Source: Christensenella sp. UBA1224
Lineage (GTDB): Bacteria; Bacillota; Clostridia; Christensenellales; Aristaeellaceae
Assembly (NCBI GenBank): GCA_002309235.1
Contig: DBXA01000041.1
Coordinates: forward strand, 39,442-46,004
DNA: 6,563 nt
Direction of reading: 5' to 3'
Below are positions 5,127-6,563 of this stretch, piece by piece. The position numbers and the translations under genes are program-made. The notes below the pieces were generated by a model. It had not been told where the DNA came from. It saw only the letters and a list, made by a program, of their open reading frames with translations, and ran no database searches. Positions within the stretch are counted from its first letter, which is position 1; every line of letters begins with the position of its first letter.

Positions 5127-5831
5127 TTATCCTCCATATGGATTATAGTGAAATTCTAAATAAATGTAGTAACTATGAATAGCACCAGATCCTACAATAG
5201 ACAATTTGTTTGAAACTGTCGCCAAGTTATTCCCGAAAATTGCAGCTTTATACATAAGATCAGAACCATAATCTTCTTCGAAGTCAAAATCATATCGATC
5301 TCTACCCGTTATGGTATAAATTCCATCTTCATATTGGCTAATCTTAAAGGTGAAATGTCCCAATGCTCCAAATATATCATAGTTTTCTTTAAAGGCTATG
5401 GAAAACTGATTAGATCCTTCATTAAGAGCTTGCAAAAAACCTTTTTGAAACTGTCTGTCTGCCTTTATCTTTTGAACTAAATCATCATCATCTTTAAAAG
5501 TAATAGGTTTAGGGAATGGATTAAGTGAATTAAAAAGGCATAACGCTGCATTATTATATCCCATTTCACTTAATCCAAGACATACCGACCACCAAAAGAT
5601 CAACTCCTCTTTATGACGAATTACATATAAAATACTTACTATATCTTTAAGGCTTGACTTACCATCATTATCTCTTCGATTTGTCATACAATTCCCACAA
5701 TAGCAGAACAAATTATGCTGCAGCAGTCCTCCTGTCTGCCCCAGTATGCTGTCACTGCTGATGAATCTGCATCTATCGGCATCATAATACCTGCTCCGCA
5801 AATAATACAGCCCCGTTTCCCCGTCGTACAC
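5127..5831 (-). CDS. Orphan Rhs core tip with variable C-terminal toxin domain
   Basis: Residues 1-57 are the end of an Rhs repeat-associated core: YDGETGLYYLRSRYYDADR, CRFISSDSILG, NLFCYCGN, then NRRDNDG, a worn form of the usual N-P-x-N-x-x-D-P-x-G boundary. Residues 58-234 are a variable C-terminal domain, where Rhs proteins carry a toxin delivered to rival cells. It has a hydrophobic helix (63-88), an acidic middle and a beta-rich end with GALGHFTFKI (155-164), IYTITGRDRYDFDF (171-184) and a final strand SYYIYLEFHY. The D178-R-Y180-D181 motif recalls the D-x-Y-D of colicin-M-type lipid II hydrolases, but the His-Arg that should follow is absent, so activity is uncertain. The GTG start at 5829-5831 is nominal: no ribosome site precedes it, the frame is open to 5888, and Rhs repeats lie upstream in another frame. 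It is followed at once by a putative immunity gene. Confidence 0.75.
   Translation of the reverse strand: MYDGETGLYYLRSRYYDADRCRFISSDSILGQTGGLLQHNLFCYCGNCMTNRRDNDGKSSLKDIVSILYVIRHKEELIFWWSVCLGLSEMGYNNAALCLFNSLNPFPKPITFKDDDDLVQKIKADRQFQKGFLQALNEGSNQFSIAFKENYDIFGALGHFTFKISQYEDGIYTITGRDRYDFDFEEDYGSDLMYKAAIFGNNLATVSNKLSIVGSGAIHSYYIYLEFHYNPYGG
5131..5135 (-). promoter_or_regulatory. Shine-Dalgarno GGAGG embedded in the toxin's last codons
   Basis: GGAGG is formed by the toxin's two final glycine codons before its TAA (5127-5129). It sits 8 nt before the immunity ATG at 5120-5122. Ribosomes finishing the toxin arrive at the immunity start, linking the output of the two. Confidence 0.8.
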
Positions 5832-5833
5832 AT

Positions 5834-6061
5834 CGTATTGGCTGTCTTCTCCAGCCTGCCGTCCTTTCCGTACGAATAGGATACCACCTTATCCGGATCG
5901 CTGTCTACCGTACGGCTCGTGATACGGCCGAAATCATCGTAAGCGAAGCTCACGGTGCTCCCGTTGCCGGTCGTCTCCGCAAGAGGCAAGTGCCGCCTGT
6001 CCTGCGTGAAGCTCCTCTGCACCAGCGTAACCTCATCCTGCGGATCAGTGCCGAACCCCGC
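5834..6061 (-). pseudogene. Rhs/YD-repeat segment, frameshifted from the core tip
   Basis: On the minus strand the frame gives AGFGTDPQDEVTLVQRSF, then TTGNGSTVSFAYDDFGRITSRTV and VVSYSYGKDGRLEKT. The phrases FAYDDFGRITSRT and YSYGKDGRLEKT are typical YD repeats of Rhs proteins. The frame is cut at its 5' side by a TAG at 6062-6064. At its 3' side, between about 5835 and 5862, it slips relative to the frame that carries the Rhs core tip (5127-5831). An intact Rhs protein would also have many more repeats between these phrases and the core, so a deletion accompanied the shift. It is GC-rich, unlike the AT-rich toxin tip. No start codon with a ribosome binding site is present. Confidence 0.75.
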
Positions 6062-6137
6062 CTACGGCGCATTCGAGACCGCTCCCACACTTCGTGTGCG
6101 CTGCAGCGTGCTGTGTGTCCTTATTTGGCAGCCTGCG

Positions 6138-6155
6138 GGCGATGCATGCATCGCC
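6138..6155. repeat. 18-bp perfect palindrome
   Basis: GGCGATGCATGCATCGCC reads identically on both strands with no spacer. It could bind a dimeric protein or form a cruciform. It lies about 75 bp upstream of the truncated Rhs repeat segment. No function is assigned. Confidence 0.75.
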
Positions 6156-6287
6156 TTCATGATATGATCCCCTATCGGCATTGGTCCCACATCTGCGAGA
6201 CCAGCGTCTGTACTGCTATCCCCTGTGATCCAGGTTCCGATCATCGGTATTTGTTCAATTTGCCTTACTTCGTGAGTGTCACGCCCA

Positions 6288-6333
6288 AAATTCTTCTTCT
6301 GCACCTGGCTTTTCAGGTGCAGAAGAAGAATTT
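6288..6333. repeat. Inverted repeat 1: 20-bp perfect stem, 6-nt loop
   Basis: The arm 6288-6307, ending TTCTGCACCTG, is the exact reverse complement of 6314-6333, beginning CAGGTGCAGAA. The loop is GCTTTT. Neither strand shows a proper T-run after the stem, so it is not a standard terminator. Confidence 0.85.
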
Positions 6334-6421
6334 CGTCAGCCAGAAGCTGTTTCAGGGCTGTTTTTCTAAGCCTCCGCTTCCCGATGGTTCTTCTGGGCCC
6401 CGCGGTTACCGTTGCTCTCCG

Positions 6422-6461
6422 CGAAGTCAGCAGGACGGACACTTGAGTCCTGCTGACTTCG
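6422..6461. repeat. Inverted repeat 2: 15-bp perfect stem, 10-nt loop
   Basis: CGAAGTCAGCAGGAC (6422-6436) pairs perfectly with 6447-6461. Skipping the single base at 6421, CTCC (6417-6420) and GGAG (6462-6465) extend the stem by four pairs. No T-run follows on either strand. Its sequence is unrelated to the other two hairpins. Confidence 0.85.
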
Positions 6462-6469
6462 GGAGTATA

Positions 6470-6517
6470 ACGATTCGTAGTCTAAACCCCTATATATAGG
6501 TTTAGACTACGAATCGT
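6470..6517. repeat. Inverted repeat 3: 19-bp perfect stem around CCTATATATA
   Basis: The arm 6470-6488 (starting ACGATTCGTAG, ending AAACC) is the exact reverse complement of 6499-6517. The 10-nt centre is CCTATATATA, which with the next two bases forms a further self-complementary CCTATATATAGG. No T-run flanks it. It lies only 8 bp from inverted repeat 2. Confidence 0.85.
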
Positions 6518-6563
6518 GCAACGTCATTTTCGAAACCTCCACAGCTGACAGCTCCTCTAAGCC

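Larger units (their letters stand above)
6062..6563. other. Gene-free, hairpin-rich stretch upstream of the Rhs remnant
   Basis: No gene can be supported here. Open frames exist on both strands (a 126-codon minus frame ending at 6062 and a 169-codon plus frame across the same DNA), but neither has a ribosome binding site or recognisable protein, and both run through long palindromes. The stretch holds one perfect 18-bp palindrome and three long inverted repeats, listed separately. Near 6527-6541 the minus strand has GGAGG, 8 nt, then ATG opening only six codons (MTLHDS); I do not call it a gene. No transposase, origin or attachment site is recognised. Confidence 0.55.

Noticed and set aside
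6062..6442. Minus-strand open frame of 126 codons starting GTG, ending at the TAG before the Rhs repeats
   Set aside because: It has no ribosome binding site, runs through two palindromes and resembles no Rhs repeat; it may share the frame of the Rhs remnant by chance. Left as unassigned DNA.
5990..6499. Plus-strand open frame of 169 codons
   Set aside because: It overlaps the minus-strand Rhs repeats and three long palindromes, has no ribosome binding site and no recognisable protein features.
6062..6563. CRISPR array suggested by the dense repeats
   Set aside because: The three hairpins differ in sequence and are not regularly spaced direct repeats, and no cas gene is present.

Overview
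The window looks like chromosomal DNA from a Gram-positive, probably clostridial (gut Firmicutes-like) bacterium. The evidence is strong AGGAGG-type ribosome binding sites, a lysine riboswitch with a transcription-terminator expression platform, a SBP_bac_3-type ABC uptake operon, and an Rhs/YD-repeat toxin region of the kind common in Clostridia. The assignment is by general style only; nothing in the window fixes the genus. Every gene I accept lies on the minus strand, so the genetic order runs from high to low coordinates.

Positions 1-1354 hold the start of an amino-acid ABC importer operon. A near-consensus promoter (1326-1354) drives a leader of about 290 nt. The leader folds as a lysine riboswitch (1128-1299) followed by an intrinsic terminator (1055-1096). 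It leads into a secreted substrate-binding protein (185-1030), an intercistronic hairpin (134-158) and the first 31 codons of a permease (1-95), which runs off the window. The riboswitch makes lysine the likely substrate.

Positions 1418-2855 hold a compact two-gene unit: a GNAT acetyltransferase and an AEC-family (auxin efflux carrier type) transporter. The transporter's Shine-Dalgarno overlaps the acetyltransferase stop codon.

Positions 2941-6061 are an Rhs toxin/immunity region in decay, AT-rich in the variable parts and GC-rich in the Rhs core remnants. In transcription order it has a broken Rhs repeat segment (5834-6061), then a frameshifted Rhs core tip fused to a variable C-terminal domain that is a likely toxin (5127-5831). 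Next come a tightly coupled membrane-anchored putative immunity protein (4631-5122) and a second, unrelated membrane-anchored immunity-like protein (3905-4447). Last is a short Rhs-like fragment that reads, through one stop codon and one likely single-base deletion, into an unrecognised protein (2941-3633). This fits the known pattern of orphan Rhs tips and leftover immunity genes collected downstream of an active rhs locus, but that locus is not in the window.

Positions 6062-6563 contain no gene I can support. They hold an 18-bp perfect palindrome and three unrelated long perfect inverted repeats (stems of 20, 15 and 19 bp) packed within about 230 bp.
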